The notes beneath the pieces are model-generated. The model searched no databases, was not told the origin of the DNA, and saw only the letters and a program-made list of their open reading frames with translations. Shown one piece after another: positions 55,718-63,568 of a DNA stretch of 64,000 bases (positions are counted from its first letter, which is position 1; every line of letters starts with the position of its first letter). A program made the translations under genes and the position numbers. Origin of the DNA: Xenophilus aerolatus (lineage in GTDB: Bacteria; Pseudomonadota; Gammaproteobacteria; Burkholderiales; Burkholderiaceae_C); NCBI GenBank assembly GCA_030418545.1, contig QAIB01000008.1, positions 1 through 64,000 on the forward strand, in the 5' to 3' direction.

Positions 55718-55752
55718 GTCCGGGTCGGTCGGCCGCACCCGCCTTTGGATGC
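55708..55752 (-). promoter_or_regulatory. ANTAR-type tandem hexaloop antiterminator
   Basis: Two hairpins in the nitrate-operon leader RNA. P1 is GCATCC-AAAGGC-GGGTGC (plus 55735-55752, six pairs with one G-U). P2 is GGAC-AAAGGC-GTCC (plus 55708-55721). Both loops are AAAGGC, with A at position 1 and G at position 4 as known for ANTAR-protein targets; the linker is 13 bases. P2 overlaps the terminator's 5' arm. NasR bound to these hairpins should prevent termination when nitrate is present. Confidence 0.85.
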
Positions 55753-55792
55753 CGCCTGCCTGGGACCGTCGCCGGTCCATGGCGGTGTCGGT

Positions 55793-55808
55793 TGCAAAGC
55801 CCGTGCCA
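55793..55808 (-). promoter_or_regulatory. Sigma-54 promoter of the nitrate operon
   Basis: The minus strand reads TGGCACGGGCTTTGCA, which fits the -24/-12 consensus TGGCACG-N4-TTGCA exactly. Transcription should begin near 55782, giving a leader of about 188 bases that includes the antiterminator and terminator. Confidence 0.85.
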
Positions 55809-55828
55809 GGGTGTGGTCGCCTAGGTTT

Positions 55829-55878
55829 GCTATGAAACCAATAGCTACTCGCGCAAGCGGGTTGCGGGCTGCAGGCCG
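55829..55878 (+). repeat. Dispersed repeat, copy D, upstream of the nitrate promoter
   Basis: GCTAT-N7-ATAGC at 55829-55845 followed by CGCGCAAGCGGG and GGGCTGCAGGCC. It retains the seven-base spacer and the CTG-N2-GGCC end of the family. It lies between the sigma-54 promoter and the candidate NtrC site. Confidence 0.6.
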
Positions 55879-55911
55879 ATTTGGCCTGAAAGCGCGCCGG
55901 GCGAAGCCGCA

Positions 55912-55926
55912 GCACGGAAGTTGTGC
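55912..55926. promoter_or_regulatory. Candidate NtrC enhancer site
   Basis: GCAC-N7-GTGC, the conserved core of NtrC binding sites, about 137 bp upstream of the predicted start of transcription. A second, weaker match (GCACCA-N3-GGGCGC) lies at 55930-55944. Distance and partner promoter both fit nitrogen control. Confidence 0.55.
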
Positions 55927-55963
55927 GGCGCACCAATCGGGCGCCGGATTCGCTCACACCTTC

Positions 55964-57253
55964 TCAGTGCCCGGGCAGGAACTCCGCCATCGCGAGCACC
56001 GATTCGGCCACCTCCACCAGACGGCGGTTCTGGTTCATCGCGGTCTGGCGCAGCATCTTGTGCGCCTCTTCCTCGCTGAGGCGCCGGTGCGCCATCAGCA
56101 GGCCCTTGGCGCGCTCGACCACCTTGCGTTCGTTGAGGCTGGCGCGCACGGTGGCGAGCTCGTCGCTCATCGCCTGCAGGCGGCGCGACTGCTCCTGCAC
56201 CATGTCGAGCACCGAGCGCTCGAGGTGCCGGCCATAGCGCGAGCCGGCGGTGCCCGAGGCATCGGCGAGTTCGTCGACCGCTGCTGCCGGCGCCGCATCG
56301 AAGAAGCCGGCCGGCATCGGCGCGTCGGCGTCCTTGCCTTGCGCCTGCAGGGAGGCGAGCAGCGTCTCGTATTGCGCGAGCTCCGTGCGCGCCTGCGCGG
56401 TCTTGCGTTCGCACAGGCTGCGCAGCTCGTCGGCGAGGCGATCTTCCAGGAGGCGCATGGCATCGATGCGGCGCGTGCAGCAGTCGAACCACACCGGGCC
56501 GAGGTCGGGCACCAGCGTGCCGCCGGGTGCCGCACAGCCGATGCGCCGCAGGCGTTCCAGTTCGGCGGTCCCGGCACCGTCCTGCAGCTGCTGCCAGTGC
56601 GCCCGCAACGCCTCGTCGGCGAACTCGGTGAAGACCTCGAAGCAGCGCTCCTGCGACTCGATCAGGTGCAGCCACTGCTGGCGCTGGGCGTCGTCGTTGC
56701 GCCCGCGCGTGAAGGCGGCGGCGCCGAAGGCGCGCTCCTGGCCGGCGAGTTCCTTGCCCTGCATGAAGTTGAACATTGCCACCAACCAGCGCGAGATCTG
56801 CGGGTCGGTCGCGCCGTCGGCGGCCTCGAAAACCAGCGCCAGCAGCCCCGCGATCAGCTTGACGAAGGCGGCGGTGGCCTCGGCGGGCGGCATCTTCAGG
56901 GTCGCGATGCGCGCGCGCAGCGCGGGCAGGCCGTCCAGCCCGGGCAGCACCCAGGCCACGCGGCTGAACAGGCGCGCGCCGTTGCCCAGGTGCTGCGGCT
57001 CGTGCTGCAGCGCATCCAGCGCCGTGCGCACTTCCTGCGTGACGGTCTCGCAGGCGGCGATCTGCTGCAGGCGTTGTTCCGCGAAGCGTGTGCCGCCGGA
57101 ACCGATGAAGACGTTGGAGATGCCGCGCTCCTTCTGCAGCGCGTGCACCAGGCGGCCGATGGTGCCGACCAGCGCGCTGGTGCGGCTGAGCTGGTCGAGT
57201 TCGTCGATCTCGCAACGGCGGGCGGCGACGAGGAAGCTGAGGCCGGAGGTCAT
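55964..57253 (-). CDS. nasR: Nitrate-sensing antiterminator NasR
   Basis: A 429-residue RNA-binding regulator. The N-terminal NIT domain ([20 protein letters not shown] near residues 28-47, with the arginine expected to bind nitrate, and further helices to about 300) senses nitrate or nitrite; the C-terminal ANTAR domain ([20 protein letters not shown] and [19 protein letters not shown]) binds the hexaloop RNA. It lies directly upstream of the leader it should control and is transcribed in the same direction, as in Klebsiella. The start at 57253 omits a non-conserved upstream extension. Confidence 0.93.
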   Translation of the reverse strand: MTSGLSFLVAARRCEIDELDQLSRTSALVGTIGRLVHALQKERGISNVFIGSGGTRFAEQRLQQIAACETVTQEVRTALDALQHEPQHLGNGARLFSRVAWVLPGLDGLPALRARIATLKMPPAEATAAFVKLIAGLLALVFEAADGATDPQISRWLVAMFNFMQGKELAGQERAFGAAAFTRGRNDDAQRQQWLHLIESQERCFEVFTEFADEALRAHWQQLQDGAGTAELERLRRIGCAAPGGTLVPDLGPVWFDCCTRRIDAMRLLEDRLADELRSLCERKTAQARTELAQYETLLASLQAQGKDADAPMPAGFFDAAPAAAVDELADASGTAGSRYGRHLERSVLDMVQEQSRRLQAMSDELATVRASLNERKVVERAKGLLMAHRRLSEEEAHKMLRQTAMNQNRRLVEVAESVLAMAEFLPGH

Positions 57254-57362
57254 GGAAAGGTCATGCAATCGTGGAGCGCGGCGCCCGTCGCGCGGTCGCT
57301 GTTCCCGCCGTGCAAATTCCATGCCCCGACTTGGGGCGGGCACCGCTCCCTACACTAGCCGC

Positions 57363-58400
57363 ATGCGAATCCTGGGCATCGAATCCTCCTGCGACGAGAC
57401 CGGCGTGGCGCTGGTGGAGAGTGGCACCACCGCTGTGCCGCGCCTCGTGGCGCATGCGCTGCACAGCCAGATCGCCATGCACCAGGCCTACGGCGGCGTG
57501 GTGCCCGAACTGGCGAGCCGCGACCACATCCGCCGCGTGCTGCCCCTGACCGAGCAGGTGCTCGGCGACGCCGGCGTGGGCCGCGAGTCGATCGACGTGG
57601 TGGCCTACACCCGCGGGCCCGGCCTGGCCGGCGCGCTGCTGGTGGGCGCGGGCGTGGCCTGCGCGCTCGGCGCGGCGCTCGAGCGGCCGGTGCTGGGCGT
57701 GCATCACCTCGAGGGGCACCTGCTGTCGCCCTTCCTGAGCGCCGACCCGCCTGAATTTCCTTTCGTCGCCCTGCTGGTGTCGGGCGGCCACACGCAGCTC
57801 ATGCGCGTGGAGGGGGTGGGGCGCTACGAGATCCTGGGCGAGACCATCGACGACGCGGCCGGCGAGGCCTTCGACAAGAGCGCCAAGCTGATGGGCCTGC
57901 CTTACCCGGGCGGGCCGTGGCTGGCCAAGCTCGCCGAGGGCGGCGACCCCGAAGCCTTCAAGCTGCCGCGCCCGCTGCTGCACAGCGGCGACCTGGACTT
58001 TTCCTTTGCCGGCCTGAAGACGGCCGTGCTCACCCAGGCGAAGAAGCTGGCTGACCAGCTTGAAGCGCGCAAGGCCGACCTCGCGGCCTCGACGCAGGCC
58101 GCGATCGTGGAGGTGCTGCTGCGCAAATCTCTGGCCGCACTGGACGAGACGGGCATGAAGCGCCTGGTGGTGGCCGGCGGTGTGGGCGCCAACCGGCTGC
58201 TGCGCAGCCAGCTCGACGCGGCCTGCGGCCGGCGCCGGGTGCGCGTGCACTACCCCGAGCTGCACCTGTGCACCGACAACGGCGCCATGATCGCCATGGC
58301 CGCCGCGATGCGGCTGCAGGCAGGGCTTGAGCAGGCGAGCGCGCGCTATGCCTTCGACGTCAGGCCGCGCTGGGCACTGGACGCGCTGCCAGGGGCGTAG
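57363..58400 (+). CDS. tsaD: tRNA threonylcarbamoyladenosine synthase subunit TsaD
   Basis: A 345-residue ASKHA-fold protein that, with TsaB and TsaE, forms t6A at position 37 of ANN-decoding tRNAs. The start [20 protein letters not shown] is diagnostic, the metal histidines are in [10 protein letters not shown], and the nucleotide site is in [11 protein letters not shown] with [16 protein letters not shown] and [10 protein letters not shown] later. It is essential in many bacteria. It is divergent from nasR and converges with a hydrolase gene, overlapping it by 41 bp. Confidence 0.97.
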   Translation: MRILGIESSCDETGVALVESGTTAVPRLVAHALHSQIAMHQAYGGVVPELASRDHIRRVLPLTEQVLGDAGVGRESIDVVAYTRGPGLAGALLVGAGVACALGAALERPVLGVHHLEGHLLSPFLSADPPEFPFVALLVSGGHTQLMRVEGVGRYEILGETIDDAAGEAFDKSAKLMGLPYPGGPWLAKLAEGGDPEAFKLPRPLLHSGDLDFSFAGLKTAVLTQAKKLADQLEARKADLAASTQAAIVEVLLRKSLAALDETGMKRLVVAGGVGANRLLRSQLDAACGRRRVRVHYPELHLCTDNGAMIAMAAAMRLQAGLEQASARYAFDVRPRWALDALPGA

Positions 58401-59088
58401 CGGCCGCGCGCACACCGGCAGGCAGCGGCAGCACGTCGAGCATCTTGCGCCACAGGCGCGACCACTGCGGCCAGTCGTGGCCGCCTTCGGTGGTGAACAC
58501 GCGGCCCTCGGGCAGGGCATCGGCCAGCAACTGGTGGTTGGAGGCGAAGCGGTCGGCCAGGCCGAAGCCCAGGTACAGCGGCGGCAGTTCCTTGGGCGGC
58601 ATCGCGTGCGCGTACTGCTGCAGCCAGGGCCACAGGCGACGGTCGACTTCCTCGTCGGGCAGCGGGCCGGTGGGGGCCTTCCATGCGCGCAGACCGCCAG
58701 CCTTGTGGATCTCGGCCGCCAGGGGGCGCCGGCCCAGGTAGGGCGCCAGGGCCACGATGCCCTGCACCGAGCCCGGTTGCGACAGCTGATGGATCAGGGC
58801 GCCGAAGCCGCCGATCGAGATGCCGACCAGCCAGATGGATTCGTAGCCGAGCGCGCGCGCGGGCTCGATCACGTCCTTCTGCATGTGCTCGGTGAAAGTC
58901 TGGTCGTAGTAGTACGACACGTTGGCATCGACCAGCATGACGTCGGCTGCCACGTCGCGTTCCTGGACTGCGCTGACGAAGCCCTCGCGCTCGAATTCTT
59001 CCGGCGCGAGGAACGCACCGGGAAGGAAGACCAACAAGACATCGGAACGCTGGCCGTCTGCGCGCGTCACCTTGAGATGTGTATCCAT
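58360..59088 (-). CDS. Alpha/beta hydrolase
   Basis: A 242-residue alpha/beta-fold hydrolase. The nucleophile elbow is [12 protein letters not shown] (serine in GISIGG, near residue 96), the acid is probably the aspartate in [12 protein letters not shown], and the histidine is in [10 protein letters not shown]. The start [17 protein letters not shown] at 59088 has no signal peptide. Its 3' end overlaps the convergent tsaD gene. Substrate unknown; carboxylester or thioester hydrolysis is usual. Confidence 0.87.
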   Translation of the reverse strand: MDTHLKVTRADGQRSDVLLVFLPGAFLAPEEFEREGFVSAVQERDVAADVMLVDANVSYYYDQTFTEHMQKDVIEPARALGYESIWLVGISIGGFGALIHQLSQPGSVQGIVALAPYLGRRPLAAEIHKAGGLRAWKAPTGPLPDEEVDRRLWPWLQQYAHAMPPKELPPLYLGFGLADRFASNHQLLADALPEGRVFTTEGGHDWPQWSRLWRKMLDVLPLPAGVRAAATPLAARPVPSAA

Positions 59089-59220
59089 AGGTATCCTGAC
59101 CGGCGCGGATACCTTTGTTTGCAGTCAAGCAAAACCGTCGTCCGAACGCCGAAAGTGGTGGGCAAAAGTGAAAAACCGTCGCGATGATGTGACGGATTTC
59201 TCACTAATTTTGCGTTCGGA

Positions 59221-59255
59221 AAACAAAAAGGCCGGAAACGACGTGTTACCGGCCT
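59221..59255 (-). terminator. Intrinsic terminator after the small heat-shock gene
   Basis: On the minus strand AGGCCGG and CCGGCCT (plus 59249-59255 and 59229-59235) form a stem extended by an adjacent GUAAC/GUUUC-like pairing, followed by TTTTTGTTTT. It lies 18 bp past the hsp20 stop. Confidence 0.75.
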
Positions 59256-59273
59256 GAATGAACTCAAAAGTTT

Positions 59274-59648
59274 TCAGTTGATCGCGAGATTCACCACCTT
59301 GCTCACGGGTTCGAGCTTGGCCAGGCGCAAGGTGAGCACGCCGTTCTCGAGCTTGGCTTCGCTTGCCGCGGCGTCGATGTCCTGCGGCAGCTCATAGGCG
59401 GCCTTGAACTGGCGCGGGGCCTCGGCGCGGGTCTCGATGCGGACCACGGCAGCTTCGATGCCGATCTGGAGATCTTCGCGGGCAACGCCGGGGACGTCGA
59501 GGCGCAGGGTCCAGGCCTTGTCGTCCTGTTCGACGTCGAGCGAGCGGCGTGCGCCGTCGAAGGCGTCGTTGACGAAGCGCTCGAAGCTGCGGTCGAAGGC
59601 GCGGGGCGAGACGAAGGCGCGGCTGCGCAGGGTGGGGGCGAAGAACAT
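59274..59648 (-). CDS. Small heat-shock protein, Hsp20/alpha-crystallin family
   Basis: A 124-residue chaperone. The alpha-crystallin domain runs from about residue 44 (AWTLRLDVPGVAREDLQIGI) to the end and includes LENGVLTLRLAKLEPVSK, the conserved GVL motif; the N-terminal arm is short and arginine/phenylalanine-rich (FDRSFERFVNDAF). The C-terminal IxI tail typical of many members is reduced to VNLAIN. The start at 59648 is preceded by AGGAG; an ATG 36 bases upstream is a weaker choice. A terminator follows, and a hairpin (GGGACA/TGTCCC at 59678-59698) lies in the leader. Confidence 0.92.
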   Translation of the reverse strand: MFFAPTLRSRAFVSPRAFDRSFERFVNDAFDGARRSLDVEQDDKAWTLRLDVPGVAREDLQIGIEAAVVRIETRAEAPRQFKAAYELPQDIDAAASEAKLENGVLTLRLAKLEPVSKVVNLAIN

Positions 59649-59773
59649 GGTGGCAATCTCCTGGAATGAACACGGAGGGGACATGGAATGTGTGTCCCGT
59701 ACACTGCGCGGCCTTTCAATCGTGAGCGCCGCTTGAGCACCATCTAGGGCGTGCCGCGCGGCGTTTCAAGGGA

Positions 59774-61063
59774 ATGACTCCTCGCTTTATTTCGCGCCGT
59801 GCGCTCTTGAAAACTGGCGCCGCGGCGCTATGCATGCCGGCCCTGGGCCACGCTGCCGGCAAGGCCACGCGCCCGCCCATCCAGCTCGCCTTGGTGGAGA
59901 GCCTCAGCGGCCCCTTTGCGAACACTGGCGAGGCGGTGTTTCGCAACCTGCTGTGGGCCACCGAACGCGTGAACCAGCGCGGCGGCGTGCCGCTGCCCGG
60001 CGGGGCGCGCCCATTGCGCATCGACCGCTACGACAGCAAGGGCCAGACGGAAGAGGCGCTGTCGGCGCTGCGCTCGGCCATCGACGACGGCGCGGCCGTG
60101 GTCATGCAGGGCAACTCCTCCGCGACGGCCGCGGCCGTCCTCGATGCGCTGGCCAAGCACAACGAACGCAGTCCTCGCGCGCGCCAGGCGCTGTTCCTCA
60201 ACTACTCGGCGGTCGATCCGATCCTCACCAACGAGCGCTGCAGCTACTGGCACTTCCGCTTCGATGCGCATGCCGACATGCGCGTCACGGCCCTGATGGA
60301 GGTGCTCAAGGACGACCGCGGCGTGCAGCGTGCCTACCTGATCGGGCAGGACTACAGCTTCGGCCAGGCCGTGCTGCGCGAGAGCAAGCGCCAGATGGCA
60401 CAGCTGCGGCCCGACATCCAGGTGGTGGGCGAGGAGCTGCATCCGATGGGCCGGGTGAAGGACTTCGCGCCCTATGCCGTGAAGATCAAGGCCAGCGGTG
60501 CGCAGGCGGTGATCACGGGCAACTGGGGCAACGACCTCACGCTGCTCGTGAAGGCTGCGCGCGAGGTCGGCTTCGACGGCAAGTTCTACACCTTCTACGG
60601 CAATGCGCTCGGCGCGCCGGCCGCCCTCGGCGAGGCCGGCGTGGGCAAGGTGGTCGCGGTGGCCGACTGGCTGCCCAACGTGCAGACGTCGGAGTCCGCG
60701 GCCTTCTACCGCGCCTTTCGCCAGCGCTTCCCGCAGCCTGCGGACGACTACGTGCACATGCGCATGCAGCTGATGGTCGAGGCACTGGCGCAGGCCATCG
60801 GCCAGGCGCGCACGACCGATGCGCAGGAGGTCGCGGCGCGGCTCGAGCATGCACGCGTCAGCCTGGGCGGGCGCAGCGGGCACATGCGCGCATCGGACCA
60901 CCAGTTCCAGCAGCCGTTGGTGGTCGGCGTGATGGACCGCCAGGGCACGCCGGGCGTGCCCTTCGATGTCGAAGGCTCGGGCTACGGCTTTCGCGTCGTC
61001 AAGGACATTCCTGCCGACCTGACCGAGATGCCGACGAGCTGCCGCATGCATCGGCCGGCCTGA
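59774..61063 (+). CDS. Branched-chain amino acid-type ABC substrate-binding protein
   Basis: A 429-residue periplasmic binding protein of the Leu/Ile/Val-receptor type. A twin-arginine-like signal (FISRRALLKTGAAALCM) ends at GHAAG, and the mature domain starts IQLALVESLSGPFANTGEAV, with VVMQGNSSATAAAVLDALAK and AYLIGQDYSFGQAVLRES as lobe features. The ligand may be an amino acid, urea or aromatic acid. It has no transporter genes beside it, so it is an orphan receptor. The upstream 125 bp contain no recognised site. Confidence 0.88.
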   Translation: MTPRFISRRALLKTGAAALCMPALGHAAGKATRPPIQLALVESLSGPFANTGEAVFRNLLWATERVNQRGGVPLPGGARPLRIDRYDSKGQTEEALSALRSAIDDGAAVVMQGNSSATAAAVLDALAKHNERSPRARQALFLNYSAVDPILTNERCSYWHFRFDAHADMRVTALMEVLKDDRGVQRAYLIGQDYSFGQAVLRESKRQMAQLRPDIQVVGEELHPMGRVKDFAPYAVKIKASGAQAVITGNWGNDLTLLVKAAREVGFDGKFYTFYGNALGAPAALGEAGVGKVVAVADWLPNVQTSESAAFYRAFRQRFPQPADDYVHMRMQLMVEALAQAIGQARTTDAQEVAARLEHARVSLGGRSGHMRASDHQFQQPLVVGVMDRQGTPGVPFDVEGSGYGFRVVKDIPADLTEMPTSCRMHRPA

Positions 61064-61195
61064 GAGCGCGACGCACAATTGTTTCCGAATCCTTTTGTTT
61101 CAAAAAAGTCGGGCCGACTGTCGCGCTGCCGCCTCATGCCGGCTTGCCGACCGTCGGCAGCATCGTGAATCCGCCCTTGCCGAGACCCGCTGACC

Positions 61196-62362
61196 ATGCG
61201 CCCTGCCGTTGAACAACTCGAAGCCTCCAAGATCCGCGAGGTGGCCAACGCCGGCCTCGGGCGCGAGGACGTGCTGGCCTTCTGGTTCGGCGAGAGCGAC
61301 GAGGTGACGCCGGAGCCGATCCGCCGCGCGGCCATCGAATCGCTGGAACGGGGTGAGACCTTCTATGCCCACAACCTGGGGTTGCCGGAGTTGCGCGCTG
61401 CCATCGCCCGCTACCTGTCGGGCCTGCATCCGGCCCTCGGCCCCGAGCGCATCGCCGTCACCTCGGGGGGAGTGAGTGCGCTGATGCTGGCCGTGCAGGC
61501 GCTGGTGGACGCGGGCGACGAGGTGGTGGCGGTCACGCCCGTGTGGCCCAACCTGACGGCGCAGCCGGCCATCCTGGGGGCCCGCGTGCGCTGCGTGCCG
61601 CTGCGGCCCGTGGACGGTCAATGGACGCTGGACCTGCAGGCGCTGTGCGCGGCGGTGACGCCGGCGACGCGCCTCCTGATCGTCAATGCACCGAACAACC
61701 CCACCGGCTGGACGCTGACGCGCGAGGAGCAGTCCGCCATCCTCGCGCATTGCCGCGGCACGGGCACCTGGATCCTGGCGGACGAGGTCTACGAACGCCT
61801 CTACTACGAGCCGACGCCGAAGGCCTGCGCGCCGAGCTTCCTCGACGTCGCGGCGCCCGACGACCGGCTGGTGGTGGCGCACAGCTTCTCCAAGAGCTTC
61901 CTCATGACCGGCTGGCGCATGGGCTGGCTGGTCCTGCCCGCGTCGCTGATGGACGCGATGGGCAAGCTGATCGAGTTCAACACCTCCTGCACCAGCGTGT
62001 TCACCCAGCGTGCCGGCCTGGCCGCGCTGGCGCACGAGGCCGAGATCACACCCCGCGTCGTGGCCCACCTCAAGACCTGCCGCGACACGCTGCTGCCCCT
62101 GCTGGCCGCGGTGCCCGGCGTGGAGGTCGCGCCTGCACGCGGCGGCATGTACGCCTTCTTCCGTCTGGCGGGCTTTGCCGACTCGCTCGAAGTGGCCAAG
62201 CGGCTGGTCGCAGAGGCAGGTCTGGGCCTTGCGCCGGGCAATGCCTTCGCGCCCGAGGCGCAGGGCTGGCTGCGCTGGTGCTTCGCCTCGCGCGACCCGC
62301 AGCGGCTGGTGGCAGGGGTCGAGCGGCTCAGGGCCTGGCTGGCGGCGCAGCCGCAGGGCTGA
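61196..62362 (+). CDS. PLP-dependent aminotransferase, class I/II
   Basis: A 388-residue fold-type I aminotransferase. The PLP lysine is in HSFSKSFLMTGWRMGW, the phosphate and ring contacts are in VTSGGVSALMLAVQAL and NAPNNPTGW, and the aspartate in ILADEVYERLYYE contacts the pyridine nitrogen. These indicate an aspartate/tyrosine-type enzyme; the substrate is not determined. The start at 61196 follows CCGCTGACC without a clear Shine-Dalgarno. Confidence 0.92.
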   Translation: MRPAVEQLEASKIREVANAGLGREDVLAFWFGESDEVTPEPIRRAAIESLERGETFYAHNLGLPELRAAIARYLSGLHPALGPERIAVTSGGVSALMLAVQALVDAGDEVVAVTPVWPNLTAQPAILGARVRCVPLRPVDGQWTLDLQALCAAVTPATRLLIVNAPNNPTGWTLTREEQSAILAHCRGTGTWILADEVYERLYYEPTPKACAPSFLDVAAPDDRLVVAHSFSKSFLMTGWRMGWLVLPASLMDAMGKLIEFNTSCTSVFTQRAGLAALAHEAEITPRVVAHLKTCRDTLLPLLAAVPGVEVAPARGGMYAFFRLAGFADSLEVAKRLVAEAGLGLAPGNAFAPEAQGWLRWCFASRDPQRLVAGVERLRAWLAAQPQG

Positions 62363-62491
62363 GCGCGGCGGCCGCCGGCGGCGTCGGTGTCGAGGCGGGT
62401 GGCTGCCGGGAGGTGGGTGGGACGCCGGCTGGCGGGGCCAGCGGGCGGAGAAAACCGAGCGAGGGCAGGGGCATGGCACGCACCCTAATAT

Positions 62492-62507
62492 CTCAACCAA
62501 TGTTGAG
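62492..62507. promoter_or_regulatory. SoxR box
   Basis: CTCAA-N6-TTGAG, flanked as TCTCAACCAATGTTGAGGT, close to the known SoxR box built on CCTCAA/TTGAGG. On the minus strand TTGACC and TAGGGT lie 19 bp apart across it, the unusual spacing SoxR needs to activate; the promoter would point left. On the plus strand it lies 40 bp before soxR. Confidence 0.65.
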
Positions 62508-62546
62508 GTCAAGCGGGCGTTCGCGCCCTGTCACCGAGGGGTTGCG

Positions 62547-63017
62547 ATGGACCGTCTGGCGGGCGAGATGAGCGTCGGCGAACTGGCCGAGCGAAGCGGC
62601 GTGAATGTGTCCGCGCTGCATTTCTACGAGCGGCAGGGCCTCATCGCGAGCAGGCGTACCGCCGGCAACCAGCGCCGCTACGGCCGCGAGATGCTGCGGC
62701 GCGTCGCCGTGATCCGCGTCGCGCAGCGGGTCGGGGTGCCGCTGGCCGACGTGGGCGAGGCGCTGGCCACGCTGCCCCAGGGCCGCACGCCCACGCGCGA
62801 GGATTGGACGGCCATGTCGACGCGCTGGCGGGCGGAGCTGGACGAACGCATCGCCCAGCTCGAGCGGCTGCGCGATTCGCTGTCGGACTGCATCGGCTGC
62901 GGCTGCCTGTCGCTGGACCGCTGCGTGCTGCGCAACCCGGCGGACGAAATGGCCGCGCTCGGCCCGGGGGCACACCGCCTGGGGCCATGCCAGCCGGGCC
63001 GGGGCGCCGGTATATAA
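62547..63017 (+). CDS. soxR: Redox-sensitive regulator SoxR (MerR family)
   Basis: A 156-residue MerR-family regulator. The helix-turn-helix begins [20 protein letters not shown], the dimerisation helix follows, and C115, C118, C120 and C126 (CIGCGC-x5-C) form the [2Fe-2S] site unique to SoxR. It responds to redox-cycling compounds. A SoxR box lies 40 bp upstream. The first ATG at 62547 gives a seven-residue leader before MSVGEL. The stop codon lies inside the rpsO -10 box. Confidence 0.95.
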   Translation: MDRLAGEMSVGELAERSGVNVSALHFYERQGLIASRRTAGNQRRYGREMLRRVAVIRVAQRVGVPLADVGEALATLPQGRTPTREDWTAMSTRWRAELDERIAQLERLRDSLSDCIGCGCLSLDRCVLRNPADEMAALGPGAHRLGPCQPGRGAGI

Positions 63018-63018
63018 T
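63013..63018 (+). promoter_or_regulatory. Candidate -10 box of rpsO promoter
   Basis: TATAAT, a consensus -10 element, 91 bp before the rpsO start. The soxR stop codon TAA is embedded in it (63015-63017). No strong -35 was seen. Confidence 0.5.
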
Positions 63019-63108
63019 CCCAAGGCTTTGCATGCCGCAAGGCGCACGGCGCGTTCAGTTCCAGCGCGCGCCGCAAGTCAAACATCTTTGGAACGGGAAA
63101 CTTTCAAC

Positions 63109-63375
63109 ATGATCGCAGCCGAAAAGAAGGCGGACATCGTCAAGGACAACGCACGCGCCGCCAACGACACGGGCAGCCCCGAAGTGCAAGTGGCCATCCT
63201 GACCGCCCGCATCAACGAACTCACCCCCCATTTCAAGACGCACGCCAAGGACCACCATGGTCGCCGCGGCCTGCTGCGCATGGTGAGCCGCCGTCGCAAG
63301 CTCCTGGACTACCTCAAGTCCAAGGATGCCGACCGCTACACCGCCCTGATCGCCAAGCTGGGTCTGCGCAAGTAA
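63109..63375 (+). CDS. rpsO: 30S ribosomal protein S15
   Basis: An 88-residue ribosomal protein that binds the central domain of 16S rRNA. The sequence [20 protein letters not shown] and the helix [20 protein letters not shown] identify it, and the length is standard. It precedes pnp, the usual rpsO-pnp arrangement. A terminator follows and is separated from pnp by a stem-loop. Confidence 0.98.
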   Translation: MIAAEKKADIVKDNARAANDTGSPEVQVAILTARINELTPHFKTHAKDHHGRRGLLRMVSRRRKLLDYLKSKDADRYTALIAKLGLRK

Positions 63376-63389
63376 GACCTGCCTTTGCA

Positions 63390-63427
63390 AAAACGCCTGA
63401 GTTAGTCCGCTAGCTCAGGCGTTTTCT
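63390..63427 (+). terminator. Intrinsic terminator after rpsO
   Basis: AAAACGCCTGAG and CTCAGGCGTTTT form a 12-base stem around a 12-base loop, followed by CT after the four T residues of the stem. It lies 14 bp past rpsO. Since pnp follows, it probably acts as a partial terminator. Confidence 0.75.
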
Positions 63428-63461
63428 ACTTCGGAGACCGCAAAACAGAGCGAAGCTGTGT

Positions 63462-63498
63462 CATTCCAAGGGGGTCCGCTCCGGGCCCCGCTGGAATG
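63462..63498 (+). other. Stem-loop between rpsO and pnp, possible RNase III site
   Basis: CATTCCA (63462-63468) pairs with TGGAATG (63492-63498), with an inner GGGG/CCCC pair. In E. coli a long stem at this place is cut by RNase III and starts pnp autoregulation; this shorter structure may serve the same purpose. Confidence 0.4.
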
Positions 63499-63568
63499 GC
63501 ATCGTGTTCTGGATTGCGCTCCAACGCCCGCGGGCCCTGTGTGGCCTGCTATCAATAAAGGAGCAACC

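Noticed and set aside
55763-55778. GGACC-N6-GGTCC hairpin as the first antiterminator stem
   Set aside because: Its loop lacks the required A at position 1; the GCATCC-AAAGGC-GGGTGC hairpin just downstream fits the ANTAR consensus fully and matches the second loop.
53928-57358. Plus-strand frames opposite the nrtA and nasR genes, one of over 1000 codons
   Set aside because: They run through clear minus-strand genes and through the terminator and antiterminator region, and show biased repetitive composition.
62300-62474. Proline-rich frame left of the SoxR box as a SoxR target gene
   Set aside because: About 48 codons, extreme proline/alanine content, no convincing ribosome site; kept only as a possibility in the SoxR finding.
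61100-62512. Long minus-strand open frame opposite the aminotransferase (470 codons)
   Set aside because: Arginine/histidine-rich translation with no domain, fully antisense to a clear aminotransferase; typical shadow frame in high-GC DNA.
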